Positions 7,861 to 17,720 are shown, counted from the first letter of the stretch. The stretch is 64,000 nucleotides of DNA from Olleya namhaensis (GCF_900114005.1 NZ_FORM01000004.1:62001-126000), one strand, 5' to 3'. Notes: generated by a model from the sequence alone, not told the origin. Program-made: numbers and translations.

Positions 7861-8235
7861 AATTAAAATTGAAAGAATGATCAATAGCCTTTTTTATGTA
7901 ATTGTAGTCTAATTATTAGCTAAAAAAGAGGTCCTTTTTTGAATATATATTATTTTTTTTCAATCTAAAAAGTCCAAAACTATAATTGTACCGTATATAC
8001 TTATAAATGACACAATATTTTTATAGAATATAGTTGATTAATAGCATACATCACACTGATGTCATTAAAAATAATTATTTCTTGTAAGCGAACAGAAGTA
8101 ATTGGTTAGTTTAGTTAGGAGCTAAAATCCCACTTCTTTTTAGAAGTGGGATTTAGTTTTTTATAACCTTTTGTTCGTTAATAGCACGTGCGTCTTGTAT
8201 TGTTGTGGTAGTCATGGTTGGGTATTGGCGTTTTA
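7861..8235. other. Intergenic stretch, no gene seen
   Basis: About 375 bp between the mazG terminator and the DUF349 gene. It is AT-rich with stops in all frames and no tRNA-like fold that I can see. It contains one strong hairpin (listed at 8125) that could end a small untranslated RNA, but I see no matching promoter with confidence. Confidence 0.5.
8121..8162. terminator. Strong hairpin, possible bidirectional terminator
   Basis: AAATCCCACTTC (8125-8136) pairs with GAAGTGGGATTT (8143-8154) over a TTTTTA loop, extended by CTAA/TTAG with a bulge, and is followed by TTTTTT on the plus strand. No coding gene precedes it directly on the plus strand, so it may end an unannotated RNA or be a second stop for mazG transcription. 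Confidence 0.6.
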
Positions 8236-8281
8236 AACAAAAAAAAACCTGTTTAATACATTATAATGTGTTAAACAGGTT
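8236..8281 (-). terminator. Terminator of the DUF349 gene
   Basis: On the minus strand AACCTGTTTAA (8246-8256 complement) pairs with its partner at 8271-8281 around a loop that is itself nearly palindromic, then runs into a T-tract (plus-strand A-run 8239-8247). It begins 19 bp past the stop codon. Confidence 0.85.
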
Positions 8282-8299
8282 AGTGTAATAAGTTAAATA

Positions 8300-10204
8300 T
8301 TAAGAATATAAACTTTTTATTTTTTTCAATTTAGTAGTCCATAGCACTAAATCGTCTTTATGTCTTGTAATGTTTTTATGCACATCTTTTACTAAAGGAT
8401 TGTCCGATTTTACGTTAGAGAAAAACTGTAAGTTGTTTTCTAATTGAATGATTTCAGCTTTAATTTCATCAACTTTTTTCTGAATATAAAAACGCTCATT
8501 ATCCAATGCTCTAGAGTCATCTCCTGAAGCTAATTGGTCTAATTTGTTTTCAAATTTAATTAATTCAGTTTCTGTTTTATTAAGATCTAAAGATTTAAAT
8601 AGTCCATCTAAAGTTTCATTAAAATCACTTTCAATTTGACGCTTGTTACGCGGTACACGTCCTATGATTTTCCAGCTATTAATTTGTTCTTTAATAGTCG
8701 CTAAATCAGTTTTTTGCTCTCCAGATAATTCTAGACTTTTAACAGCAGCTAAAAGCGTTTCTTTTTGTGTATAAGCTTCTTCTTCCTCAACACTTGCTGC
8801 GTTACGTTGTTCTTTTATACGGTCAAAGTAATGGTTACAAGCACTTTTAAACTGTTTCCATATTTTGTCACTGTCTTTTCTTGGTACATGTCCAATACGT
8901 TTCCAGTCACCTTGTATTTTTTTCATTAATTGCGTCGTCGCTTGAAAGTCATCACTTTCTTTATTGTCTTCTGCAATTTTAACTAAGGCTTGCTTTTTCT
9001 CTAAATTATCGTATTGGTCTTTCTTTAGCGTTTTATAGAATTCGTTTTTCTGTCTATTAAAATTTCTAACAGCTTCTTTAAAACTAGCCCAAGTTGCTTC
9101 GTTAACTTTTACAGGAACTTTACCTGCTTTGAAAAACTCTTCTCTAAGTGCTTCAATTTCTTTGATTTTGTTTTGCCATCCACCATGATTGCTAATTTTC
9201 TCGTTAGCTTTTTCATTAATTAGGGTAATAATAGCGTGCTTATTTAGTAAGTTTTGCTCGTATATAGTATCAAGGTTTTTAAAGTAATCTTGACGCTTAG
9301 CATTTATTTTTTTTGTAGCTTCTTTAAAACGATCCCAAATCGCTTCTCTATGTTCTCTAGATACAGGGCCTAATTCTTCCTTCCAAATTTTATGTAAATT
9401 TTGAAGTTCTCTAAATGCTCTGTTTGTGTTTTCGTCGTTTGCTAAAGTTTCTGCTTGCTCAATTATTTTAGTTTTTAATTCTAAATTACGTGCAAAATCT
9501 TTGTCTCTTAAATCTCTATCTAAATGTAGTAAGTCATAAAAACGTTCTACATTAAAATGGTAGCTATTCCAAGCATTATTGTATTTGTCACGAGGAATAG
9601 GTCCTGCAACTTTCCATTGGTCTTGAAGTTCTTTAAATTTTTTGTATTTAGTATTCATAGAGTCTTCAGCATCTTCTGTTAATGCCTTAATACCATCTAT
9701 GATTTCTAATCTGTTTGTAAGGTTTTGTTTGTGGTTTTGCTCTATATTTTTATAGTGCCCATTTAAACGTTGTTTATAATCTTTATAACTGTCTTTAAAA
9801 CTGCGTTGTAAAGTAGATTGGAAACTAAAGTCAATGATGTTACCACCTGTGCTTAAAAACTCTTCCTTTTTCTCGTTAAGCAATTCTTGAAACTGCTTAT
9901 CAAATTCTGTTTTTATAGCATCAACATGTTTTTTGATGGCTTGTACTTTTTCATTTTGTACTAAACGTTCAATCTCAATAACCAATTGTTCTAGGTTAAG
10001 CGACTCGTAATCTTTATCCTCAATGTTATGACGATCAACATTACCTTCATCCTCAGCATCCTCTGCATTAGAGTCGTCAATTTCATTCAACACTTCATCG
10101 TTATCTTCTGTTACAGAAGTTACTTCTTGAGGCGTTTCTGGTTGCACGTTTTCGTTAATTTCTTCCGTTCCATCTGCATTTTGCAGGTTATCTAGCTCTG
10201 ACAT
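8300..10204 (-). CDS. DUF349 domain repeat protein
   Basis: A 634-residue cytoplasmic, highly charged protein. After an acidic low-complexity N-terminus (about 1-70) come at least five DUF349 units, each with a 'W-xx-G-VPR' type core: QWKVAGPIPRDKYNNAW, IWKEELGPVSREHREAIW, EFFKAGKVPVKVNEATW, DWKRIGHVPRKDSDKIW and SWKIIGRVPRNKRQ. The units are predicted helical and coiled-coil-like. DUF349 proteins are widespread in Bacteroidota and Actinobacteria; their molecular function is not established. The gene is monocistronic with its own terminator, and aroE lies 94 bp upstream on the same strand. Confidence 0.88.
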   Translation of the reverse strand: MSELDNLQNADGTEEINENVQPETPQEVTSVTEDNDEVLNEIDDSNAEDAEDEGNVDRHNIEDKDYESLNLEQLVIEIERLVQNEKVQAIKKHVDAIKTEFDKQFQELLNEKKEEFLSTGGNIIDFSFQSTLQRSFKDSYKDYKQRLNGHYKNIEQNHKQNLTNRLEIIDGIKALTEDAEDSMNTKYKKFKELQDQWKVAGPIPRDKYNNAWNSYHFNVERFYDLLHLDRDLRDKDFARNLELKTKIIEQAETLANDENTNRAFRELQNLHKIWKEELGPVSREHREAIWDRFKEATKKINAKRQDYFKNLDTIYEQNLLNKHAIITLINEKANEKISNHGGWQNKIKEIEALREEFFKAGKVPVKVNEATWASFKEAVRNFNRQKNEFYKTLKKDQYDNLEKKQALVKIAEDNKESDDFQATTQLMKKIQGDWKRIGHVPRKDSDKIWKQFKSACNHYFDRIKEQRNAASVEEEEAYTQKETLLAAVKSLELSGEQKTDLATIKEQINSWKIIGRVPRNKRQIESDFNETLDGLFKSLDLNKTETELIKFENKLDQLASGDDSRALDNERFYIQKKVDEIKAEIIQLENNLQFFSNVKSDNPLVKDVHKNITRHKDDLVLWTTKLKKIKSLYS

Positions 10205-10298
10205 TTTATAAATGTTTTAGTTTGTTTAATGTGTATTTAGCTTTTAAAGATAGTAACAACTTCAAAAACTACCAATATTTTAGGTGTTTACTCGTCAA

Positions 10299-11066
10299 TT
10301 AAAGGCCTTTATTCCAGATTTTCCATGATTTTTCAGCCTGAAACACTAACATGTCATAACCATTTAGTGTTTTTGCACCTTTTTGCTTGCCTTCTTTTAA
10401 GAAAACAGTTTCCGATGGGTTATATATTAAATCGAATAAAATATGCGTGTCTTGGATTCCGTTATACGGAATTTTAGGTGCATCTGTAATATCTGGAAAT
10501 GTGCCTACAGGCGAACAATTAATTATAATCTGATGGTCACTTATTATTTGTTCTGAAAGCGCGTCATAGGTGTAACTTGCTTTTTTTGAAGCTTGGCGAG
10601 ATACAAAATGAAAGTCAATGTTCAATTCTTTTAAAACAAAAGCAATCGCTTTACTTGCGCCTCCTGTTCCTAATATCAAGGCTTTTTTATGTTGTTTTTT
10701 TAAGTGTGGTTTTATTGCTTTTTTAAACCCGTAGATATCTGTATTGTATCCTTTTAAATTTCCTTTTTTGGTGAATTTAATGGTGTTTATAGCGCCTATC
10801 TTTTTTGCTTTTTTATCTAATTTATCAAGAAAAGGAATAATACTTTCTTTATACGGTATGGTAACATTTAAGCCAGCTAAGGCTTTTGTTTTTAATACTT
10901 TTTTGTCAAAATCTTCAATATTTTGAATATCAAAATTTTGGTAAGTAGCATCTGTTATGTTTTGATCTTTAAATTTGTTTGCGAAATAATTTTCTGAAAA
11001 CGAATAAGAAATATCCTTACCAATTAACCCGAAATTACGCTTGTTGTTGTCTTGTTTTTTGTCCAT
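10299..11066 (-). CDS. aroE: Shikimate dehydrogenase (NADP+)
   Basis: AroE reduces 3-dehydroshikimate to shikimate in chorismate biosynthesis. The 255-residue protein has the substrate-binding SYSFSENYF segment near the start, NVTIPYKE with the catalytic Lys, NTDIYGF with the catalytic Asp, the nucleotide-binding GTGGASKAIAFVLK and the C-terminal GYDMLVFQAEKSW. It is slightly shorter than the E. coli enzyme, as usual in Bacteroidota. The first codons overlap the end of the upstream DUF368 gene by 32 bp, so the two are translationally linked. An ATG start fits; the basic MDKKQDNNKR lead is not conserved-looking. Confidence 0.94.
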   Translation of the reverse strand: MDKKQDNNKRNFGLIGKDISYSFSENYFANKFKDQNITDATYQNFDIQNIEDFDKKVLKTKALAGLNVTIPYKESIIPFLDKLDKKAKKIGAINTIKFTKKGNLKGYNTDIYGFKKAIKPHLKKQHKKALILGTGGASKAIAFVLKELNIDFHFVSRQASKKASYTYDALSEQIISDHQIIINCSPVGTFPDITDAPKIPYNGIQDTHILFDLIYNPSETVFLKEGKQKGAKTLNGYDMLVFQAEKSWKIWNKGL

Positions 11067-12054
11067 AAAGTTCTAATGCTAATACGATTGCTATTCCTAA
11101 TAAAATATAAAAAATGGCTAAATACGTTTGGGTATTAAGTGGCGGTAAAAACCGCTCGTAGTTTTCTATGATTTTTTGACCTCTAGAGTCAAGTAATAAA
11201 CTACCATTGTCGTTTAGTTTATATAGTGTATGTTTAAAAGGCCAAACAACACCTAGGGATCCTACAATAAATCCAATTATTGATGCTATTGTAACACTTT
11301 TATAATGTTTTAAAATATAATTTAGCGCGTGAGAAAATGTTACTAATCCAACCACAGACCCTATTGTAAATACGGTTAATACTTTTAGCATTCTTAAGCG
11401 CTCTAGGTTAGCAGTAAAGCTAAAATCACCAATAAGTATTTCTGAAAATGTGTCAAATAAAGCATTTACGGAATCTACTAGTAATAACACATAGTTACCT
11501 AAAAGTATTAAGATAAACGAGCCTGAAAACCCAGGTAATGTCATACCAGAGACACTAATAATACCACAGAAAAACACAAATATAAGGTTGTCATTTTCTG
11601 TTGCTGGATCTAAAAAGCTGATTCCTAAACCTAGGGTAGTACCTATTAATAATGCTATAATGGTGGTTGTTTTCCAATCTTTAAAGTCTTTGCTTATATA
11701 ATAAATAGAACCAATTATCATCCCAAAAAACACACTCCATACATACAATTGGTAATGCGTAATTAAATAGTCTAAAAGTTTTGAGATGCTAAAAAAACTA
11801 ACAATCATTCCTAAAAACAATAGACTTAAAAAACGACCATTGATATAGGTGTAAAAGGATTTAAACCGACCTTTAATTAGTAGTTTAAGTGCTGTACCGT
11901 TTACTTTTTGTAGAGAATATATAAATTCCTCATAGAATCCAGCAACAAATGCGACAACACCTCCAGATACGCCAGGAACCTTATTGGCAGCGCCCATGCC
12001 TAATCCTTTTAAGATTAAGAATAGTTTATCTTTAAATGTACGCGTGTTTTCCAT
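11035..12054 (-). CDS. DUF368 membrane protein (PopT-type undecaprenyl-phosphate translocase family), copy 2
   Basis: A 339-residue polytopic inner-membrane protein with roughly eight to ten hydrophobic segments. The inverted-repeat signatures of DUF368 are visible: GAANKVPGVSGGVVAF near residue 20 and LPGFSGSFILILLG near residue 170. Family members (PopT) have been implicated in flipping undecaprenyl phosphate back across the membrane for wall and glycan synthesis; applying this here is inference. It follows a paralogous DUF368 gene with no gap (stop of one abuts start of the next) and overlaps aroE downstream. The long loop near the C-terminus (residues 285-310) is typical of the Bacteroidota form. 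Confidence 0.85.
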   Translation of the reverse strand: MENTRTFKDKLFLILKGLGMGAANKVPGVSGGVVAFVAGFYEEFIYSLQKVNGTALKLLIKGRFKSFYTYINGRFLSLLFLGMIVSFFSISKLLDYLITHYQLYVWSVFFGMIIGSIYYISKDFKDWKTTTIIALLIGTTLGLGISFLDPATENDNLIFVFFCGIISVSGMTLPGFSGSFILILLGNYVLLLVDSVNALFDTFSEILIGDFSFTANLERLRMLKVLTVFTIGSVVGLVTFSHALNYILKHYKSVTIASIIGFIVGSLGVVWPFKHTLYKLNDNGSLLLDSRGQKIIENYERFLPPLNTQTYLAIFYILLGIAIVLALELYGQKTRQQQA

Positions 12055-13068
12055 TTATTTAGACTTGTGACCTACTTTTTCTAGAATAAAAATAGTTAAA
12101 AATCCTGCAATCATTAAAGCAATGGCTACTGCTATTTGTGGATTAGCTAAATAGTTATTTAACTCACTGTACTGAAGCGGATTTACACTTTGTTCTGCTA
12201 TAGTTTTGTACGTGTCAAAATCGTTTGTAGTTTTTTGGAAAAAGGAAAGCGTGCCAAAATCTGTAATTGTATTTAATGGTACAATGTCTCCGGTTTTATC
12301 AATCATTACGGAAACTGTTTTTTTCCAAGGCCACACCTTGTTTAAAGACCCTAATATAAAACCTGTCAGTATAGCTAAGGTTGTGTTGTGGTAGTTTTTA
12401 AATAACCATTTTAAAACATGACTAAAACTTAATAATCCAACGACAGCACCTGTACCAAATAAGGCTATTTTTTTTATATCAAAATCATGAAAAGCATTAC
12501 TTAATGTTTTGTAAGCTCCTAAAATTAATAAGATAAAACTACCTGAAATACCAGGAAGAATCATAGCGCAAATGGCTATGGCACCAGCGACAAATAAAAA
12601 GTATGGATTATTACTGCTAGCTAAAGATGGAAGACTGGTAATATAAAACGCAGCCAAAGCTCCAACAATTAAAGCTATTACTGTACTAATGGACCATTTG
12701 TTAATTTGCTTACCAATAAATAAAATACTAGCTATAATTAAACCAAAAAAGAAAGACCAAATTAAAACAGGGTGATGCTCTAGTAAATATTTAGCTAATC
12801 GCATAAACGATACAAAACTGATAATAATACCAGTTAAAAGCGCAACAATAAAGTTACCGTTTAGTTGCTTCCAAAACGCAGAAAGACCTTCTGTTTTTAG
12901 GGTTTTAAATAATGCTAAGTTAACACCGCTTATAGTAGCTATTAGCTCTTCGTATATTCCAGAAATAAAAGCAATTGTACCACCTGAAACACCAGGGACA
13001 GCATCAGCTGCTCCCATAGCTACACCTTTTAAGGATATTAAAAGGTAATCTTTTAAACGTCTTTGCAT
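12055..13068 (-). CDS. DUF368 membrane protein (PopT-type undecaprenyl-phosphate translocase family), copy 1
   Basis: At 337 residues it is the paralogue of the next gene and shares the layout: GAADAVPGVSGGTIAF near residue 19, LPGISGSFILLILG near residue 170, about eight to ten membrane segments and a C-terminal loop before the last helix. Sequence divergence from copy 2 is considerable outside the two PG(V/I/F)SG motifs, so this is an old duplication. A role in recycling the C55-P carrier lipid is family knowledge. A TACCTTTG element (13090-13097, minus strand) lies 21 bp before the ATG, making this the likely first gene of a DUF368-DUF368-aroE operon. Confidence 0.85.
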   Translation of the reverse strand: MQRRLKDYLLISLKGVAMGAADAVPGVSGGTIAFISGIYEELIATISGVNLALFKTLKTEGLSAFWKQLNGNFIVALLTGIIISFVSFMRLAKYLLEHHPVLIWSFFFGLIIASILFIGKQINKWSISTVIALIVGALAAFYITSLPSLASSNNPYFLFVAGAIAICAMILPGISGSFILLILGAYKTLSNAFHDFDIKKIALFGTGAVVGLLSFSHVLKWLFKNYHNTTLAILTGFILGSLNKVWPWKKTVSVMIDKTGDIVPLNTITDFGTLSFFQKTTNDFDTYKTIAEQSVNPLQYSELNNYLANPQIAVAIALMIAGFLTIFILEKVGHKSK

Positions 13069-13089
13069 AGTTTAATTTTTGTTAGTAAT

Positions 13090-13097
13090 CAAAGGTA
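13090..13097 (-). promoter_or_regulatory. Bacteroidota -7 element for the DUF368-aroE operon
   Basis: Minus-strand TACCTTTG, an exact TAnnTTTG match, 21 bp before the first ATG. No well-placed -33 TTG is evident. Confidence 0.5.
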
Positions 13098-13121
13098 TAC
13101 AAAATTCGTTTTAAGTGTAAA

Positions 13122-14510
13122 TTATTGTAACTTTTTTAATGCCTTCTTAAAGGTTGTAGATTCGTATACTAATGGAAATAATTCTTCCACAATAAACAGA
13201 TTTTCTGCATTAAAATCTAATGCGTTTTTTAAGTGATAACTTCCTTTTTCTGTTTCTAACATACCATAATAAATACCTACTAATCTAAACTCTATATCAG
13301 CTTCTTCTGGATAAAATTCGGCAGCTTGAATTAAATTTAAACACGCTGCATCAGTTTCTCCTAATTTGATTAATATGTCACTTCTTTCTAACCAAGAAGA
13401 TAATTCATAATTACCAAGTTCTATAGCACGTTTGTAACCACGTTCTGCTTCTTCTAAGAAGTTTAATCTATGGTTTATTTTTGCATATAGTTTCCAGTAT
13501 ACTGCATTTTCTTCGTTAATATTTATCGCTTTATTAATGTAATATAAAGCTTTTTGGTAATTTTTTTGCTTGTTGTAAAACTTAGTGATTGCAATCCAAC
13601 CTTTGTCTAATAATGGGTCTTCTTTTACAGTTTTATAAAAGTATTGTTTGGCTAAGTCAAATTGACCTAGTTTTTCATGACAACATCCTAATCTTAATAA
13701 TGCAAAAGCGGTTGGGTCATCTAACTCTAACGTCAAAGCGTAATTTTCAATAGCTTCGTTATAACGTTTAAGTTTTTCTAATACTTTACCTTTTTCTAGA
13801 TAAGCCCCAACAAATCTGTCGTCAGAGATAATCGCAAAATCATAAGCACTAAGCGCTTTTTTGTATTCTTTTAGTGTGTAAAATTGTTTTCCTAATTGGT
13901 GCCATCCTACTTCAGAATAAGGACTGCCATTTAAATAATCATTTAAAAAATGGATGGCTTCTTGATTTTCATTTAAAAAATCAAAGCAATACATTACATT
14001 GTATAGTGACGAGTAATCTTCATTATCCTCAGCTAGACAGCTCATAAAACTTTGTTTTGCCTGTTCGAAATTATCTAAAAACAAATATTCCATTCCAATT
14101 AAAGAATGTAATTCTGAGGTTTCTTCAGACAAATCTAAAGCTGTAGTCAATACTTTTATGGCATCTTCATGCTTATCATCCTTAGATAATATATTGGCTT
14201 TTTGAATATAAATTTCTTCGTTAGAAGGTTCTAAAATATATAGCGCATCAAGTAATTGATTGGCTTCTTTTAGTTTGTTTTCAAATACAAATATTTCTAC
14301 TTGAAACAATTTTAAATTAGTGGATGAGGGATGTTGTTGCAAACCTAATTTAATAGCTTTTTTGGCTAAAGACACCTTACCTTGATTAAGGTAATGGTGT
14401 ATTATGTTCTCAAATTCATCCGAATCAAAAAACAACACATGGTTTGTTTTTAACATGGATTCGAACTTTTTAAGCGATATTTTATTTGGTTCTTCTTGAC
14501 TAAACTCCAT
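13122..14510 (-). CDS. Tetratricopeptide repeat protein
   Basis: A 462-residue protein made almost wholly of TPR helices: about ten repeats between residues 35 and 450, for example LGKQFYTLKEYKKALSAYDFA, KGKVLEKLKRYNEAIENYA and LGCCHEKLGQFDLAKQYFY. There is no signal peptide or membrane helix, so it is a cytoplasmic scaffold. An in-frame GTG at 14516 would add two residues; the ATG at 14510 is preferred. It sits 142 bp downstream of the aminotransferase gene on the same strand. The partner proteins are not known. Such soluble TPR proteins are common and the fold alone gives no function. Confidence 0.8.
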   Translation of the reverse strand: MEFSQEEPNKISLKKFESMLKTNHVLFFDSDEFENIIHHYLNQGKVSLAKKAIKLGLQQHPSSTNLKLFQVEIFVFENKLKEANQLLDALYILEPSNEEIYIQKANILSKDDKHEDAIKVLTTALDLSEETSELHSLIGMEYLFLDNFEQAKQSFMSCLAEDNEDYSSLYNVMYCFDFLNENQEAIHFLNDYLNGSPYSEVGWHQLGKQFYTLKEYKKALSAYDFAIISDDRFVGAYLEKGKVLEKLKRYNEAIENYALTLELDDPTAFALLRLGCCHEKLGQFDLAKQYFYKTVKEDPLLDKGWIAITKFYNKQKNYQKALYYINKAININEENAVYWKLYAKINHRLNFLEEAERGYKRAIELGNYELSSWLERSDILIKLGETDAACLNLIQAAEFYPEEADIEFRLVGIYYGMLETEKGSYHLKNALDFNAENLFIVEELFPLVYESTTFKKALKKLQ

Positions 14511-14652
14511 AGGCACTGTTTAGGTGTTTCTAGTGTATTAAATGTAATGTTCTATTAGCCTCATAATATCAAAAACTGTTTTTGTTTTTAACAAAGTAAT
14601 CAACAATTACAAGGTTTTAAGCGTTTTTGGGTGATTTGTAGTGACTTAGACT

Positions 14653-15840
14653 TTATTTAGTGTCACTTATTTTGTTTAATAAGTCAATAATAATGCCACA
14701 ACCTTTAATTATTTCTTCGTTACTAATAGTTAGGGGAGGTGTAATTCTAATTGCTTTAGGCTCAAATAACAGCCAAAATAAAATTAACCCTTGATTTTGA
14801 GCTTCTAGTATAACTTGATTGGTTACTTCTGCTGATGTGGTTATGGCTGCCAACATTAATCCACGTCCTCTAATCTCTGTTATTAGTGGGTGTTTTAAGT
14901 GCTTTTTTATTAATTGTTCTTTTTTTAAGGCTTCTGCCATTAAGTCACTAGTGACAACTTCTTGTAAGGTTGCTAGTGCAGACGCTGCAATTAATGGATT
15001 ACCTCCAAACGTTGTAATATGACCAAGTTTAGGACTGTCTTGTAAGAGGTCCATATGAGCTTTTGATGCTGTAAATGCACCAATTGGTAAACCGCCACCA
15101 AGTCCTTTTCCTGTCACGACTATATCAGGAATGACATTGTAGTTTTGGAAACCAAAAAGTTTACCGGTACGTCCAATACCTGGTTGTATTTCGTCTAAAA
15201 TTAATAAAGCACCTACAGCTTGGCATTTAGCCTTTAATTTGGCTAAGTAATTTACTTTAGGTTCTATAAATCCTGCGCCTCCTTGTATCGTTTCTACTAT
15301 TACAGCTGCGGTTTTTGAAGTAATATGTTTAAAATGTGGTTCGTAATTAAAAGTAATATGACTAATGTCGGGCAGTAAAGGTCTAAATGGCGCTTTTCGT
15401 TCTTCAAAATCCATTAAACTTAAAGAACCCATAGTGTTTCCATGGTACGCATTATGTGCTGCTATAATTTGGCTACGTCCCGTAACACGACGTGCTAATT
15501 TTAAGGCACCTTCAATTGCTTCTGTTCCAGAATTTACTAAGTAAGTAGACTCTAAAGGATCGGGTAGGTGCGTGGCTATAAATTTGCAAAGTTCTACAGC
15601 TGGTTGTTGGGCATACTCGCCATAAACCATAACGTGTAAATATTTGTCAGCTTGGTTTTTTATGGCATTTACCACTTTTGGGTGACTGTGACCTAAAGTA
15701 CAAGCAGACACGCCAGCAACAAAATCTAAATAACATTTGTTATTAGTGTCAAAGATATAGCTGCCTTTAGCGTGAGATATTTCTAAAGCTAATGGGTATG
15801 GAGAGGTTTGTGCTTGGTATTTTAAAAACCCTGCTTTCAT
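14653..15840 (-). CDS. Class III (PLP-dependent) aminotransferase
   Basis: A 395-residue fold-type I aminotransferase. Visible are NSGTEAIEGALKLAR (cofactor phosphate, about 103-117), the His-Gly pair AYHGNT near 132, LDEIQPGIGRTG (Asp216 binding the pyridine N), VTGKGLGGG (Schiff-base Lys245) and TFGGNPLIAASA. The family covers acetylornithine, ornithine, 4-aminobutyrate and related omega-amino donors; NCBI-style names are often 'aspartate aminotransferase family protein'. No arginine genes are near, so argD is not claimed. It begins 3 bp after the OstA-like gene and is translated in the same operon. The substrate cannot be told from sequence. Confidence 0.85.
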   Translation of the reverse strand: MKAGFLKYQAQTSPYPLALEISHAKGSYIFDTNNKCYLDFVAGVSACTLGHSHPKVVNAIKNQADKYLHVMVYGEYAQQPAVELCKFIATHLPDPLESTYLVNSGTEAIEGALKLARRVTGRSQIIAAHNAYHGNTMGSLSLMDFEERKAPFRPLLPDISHITFNYEPHFKHITSKTAAVIVETIQGGAGFIEPKVNYLAKLKAKCQAVGALLILDEIQPGIGRTGKLFGFQNYNVIPDIVVTGKGLGGGLPIGAFTASKAHMDLLQDSPKLGHITTFGGNPLIAASALATLQEVVTSDLMAEALKKEQLIKKHLKHPLITEIRGRGLMLAAITTSAEVTNQVILEAQNQGLILFWLLFEPKAIRITPPLTISNEEIIKGCGIIIDLLNKISDTK

Positions 15841-15843
15841 AAA

Positions 15844-17670
15844 TTATTCTTTTTCCGTTACTGTTGCTTTTGCTGGTTTTGTAACAGCTTTCACATCTTT
15901 TTTTAGAAATTTTTTCGGAACAGTTCTAGAGGCTTTTGGTGCTTCTTCTTTTTTGTTAAGTTGTTTTTTGTCAGCTTCCGCATCTGCTTTGTTTATTCTG
16001 CCAAGCAATGCTTCTCCAAAAAACTCTTCGTCAGCTTTATAAGGTTCTAAACCTTTGATAACAGGAAGTACAAGTGGCGGATCATCTTTAAATAAATCTT
16101 CAACAGATGTTGGACGCTCATCATCGCGCCAATCGAAGCCTCTTAATTTTCTTGCATTTTCGGGTAAATCGTCTTCTGTGTGCGTCTTAGCTTCAGGGTC
16201 AAATTCTCTTCTAAACTCCACCACTTCTTTATCTTCAATATAGATGACAATATTTGCGGATTTTGCTTTATCAATCCCTATTAATTCACCGTTATCATTA
16301 CGTGTGTAATTAATAGATTCGGCATTTTTAAGAATATGGACCTCGTTAATATCATTATTATCATTAAATAATGCAATAAGTCGTTTACCGGAAATCTGAT
16401 TATAAGCGTTTTCGCTAATGGTATCTTTACTAATTGTAAAGGCATTATTAAAGACGATTAATGAATCTAATTTTTCTGAAACAGGATTTGATTTTAAATG
16501 AATGGTGTCTCCAGTCATTTGATTGTCAACATTCCAAAGTATAGGTTTTCTTGCAGCAGAAAAGGCGTCTCCTTTATTAAGCCTAGCTAGGTTAATTAAC
16601 TGTGTTAAGCCCGTTTTTTGATCCGCATGTATTGAATCTGCTTTGGCGCTAATATCTTTCTTGAATATTTTAGCATTATAATAGCCTCTTGTAATACGGT
16701 GTTGCGGTTTTCCTGTAATCATTAACGTGTCCGCATGCATGTAAATACTATCTTTTTCTTGAATGGTAATAGCTAGTGCGCGTTTGGTAATGTAAACCGA
16801 ATCTTTTGCACGATATACTTCTGCATAGTGGCCTTTAATTAGACTACTATTTACAGTATCAGTTACTGTAATATTATTGCTTGCAGACGCAAAATTACGT
16901 TTTCGATCAAAAAAGATACTATCACCTTTAACGACACGATTATCGTAATCTATTCTGGACTTTCTAACAAAATAACCGGTGTCATTTGTAGTGTCATAAA
17001 AACCACGTTCGCTATAAATTTTACTACTATCGCCAACTATAGTTGATGGTCCGTACATGTATGCGTGACCATTGTCTGAATAGTAATCTAATGTCTTTGT
17101 ATTTAGTTCGTATTGTGGGTTGACTAGTTTTACACTGTCTACAAAACGGTATTTTTTTTCGTTCATGTAATAGCGACCAATACGACTTGTAATAGTACCA
17201 GAAGAATCTCTAACTACTTTTCCGCCAGATTTATAATAGGATTCTTGACTAGCTCTATTAAAATATAAAGTGTCCGATGTAATAGTAGATTGTGGATCTG
17301 TAAGTACCACGTCACCACTAGCAAAAGCTAATTGTGTTTTACCAGAATATTCCACATATTTAGAGGTCAAATTAATGGTGTCCCCTTGTTTCATGTTTAC
17401 ATTACCGTAGGCTTCAATAAAATCTTCCTTTCCATAAAAAATGGCTTTGTCACAAAACATGTCAATACCGTCATGGTAAATATGTACTTGACCTTGATCA
17501 CTTCTAGTCAAGATGCTGGCTCCTGGAAAGTTTTCTTCATCAATATCACCAAAAGCACCGGAGTCTTTAATCTCGATGTGTTTTTGTTGCGCCATTCCTA
17601 ATTGCATAACAAATGCAAGGAATAAAAAGTATGTGTATTTATTAAATTTCAAGATGTAATTGTTTGACAC
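15844..17670 (-). CDS. OstA-like (LptA/LptD N-terminal type) periplasmic protein
   Basis: A 608-residue exported protein. A hydrophobic N-terminus ending LGMAQ (about 1-28) is a signal peptide. From about residue 45 to 330 come beta-jellyroll repeats of the OstA family (FCDKAIFYGKEDFIEAYGNV, LTSKYVEYSG, ITSDTLYFNR, NTKTLDYYSDNGHAYMYG). LptA/OstA proteins carry LPS across the periplasm; this long two-part form is found in Bacteroidota. The C-terminal 100 residues are charged and rich in Lys, Ala and Pro and look disordered. The start is GTG at 17670. It leads an operon with the aminotransferase. A role in LPS transport is inferred. Confidence 0.8.
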   Translation of the reverse strand: MSNNYILKFNKYTYFLFLAFVMQLGMAQQKHIEIKDSGAFGDIDEENFPGASILTRSDQGQVHIYHDGIDMFCDKAIFYGKEDFIEAYGNVNMKQGDTINLTSKYVEYSGKTQLAFASGDVVLTDPQSTITSDTLYFNRASQESYYKSGGKVVRDSSGTITSRIGRYYMNEKKYRFVDSVKLVNPQYELNTKTLDYYSDNGHAYMYGPSTIVGDSSKIYSERGFYDTTNDTGYFVRKSRIDYDNRVVKGDSIFFDRKRNFASASNNITVTDTVNSSLIKGHYAEVYRAKDSVYITKRALAITIQEKDSIYMHADTLMITGKPQHRITRGYYNAKIFKKDISAKADSIHADQKTGLTQLINLARLNKGDAFSAARKPILWNVDNQMTGDTIHLKSNPVSEKLDSLIVFNNAFTISKDTISENAYNQISGKRLIALFNDNNDINEVHILKNAESINYTRNDNGELIGIDKAKSANIVIYIEDKEVVEFRREFDPEAKTHTEDDLPENARKLRGFDWRDDERPTSVEDLFKDDPPLVLPVIKGLEPYKADEEFFGEALLGRINKADAEADKKQLNKKEEAPKASRTVPKKFLKKDVKAVTKPAKATVTEKE

Positions 17671-17720
17671 AAAAATAACGATTTAATAGACTTGTAATTG
17701 TGTATTAGTAATAATTTAAG

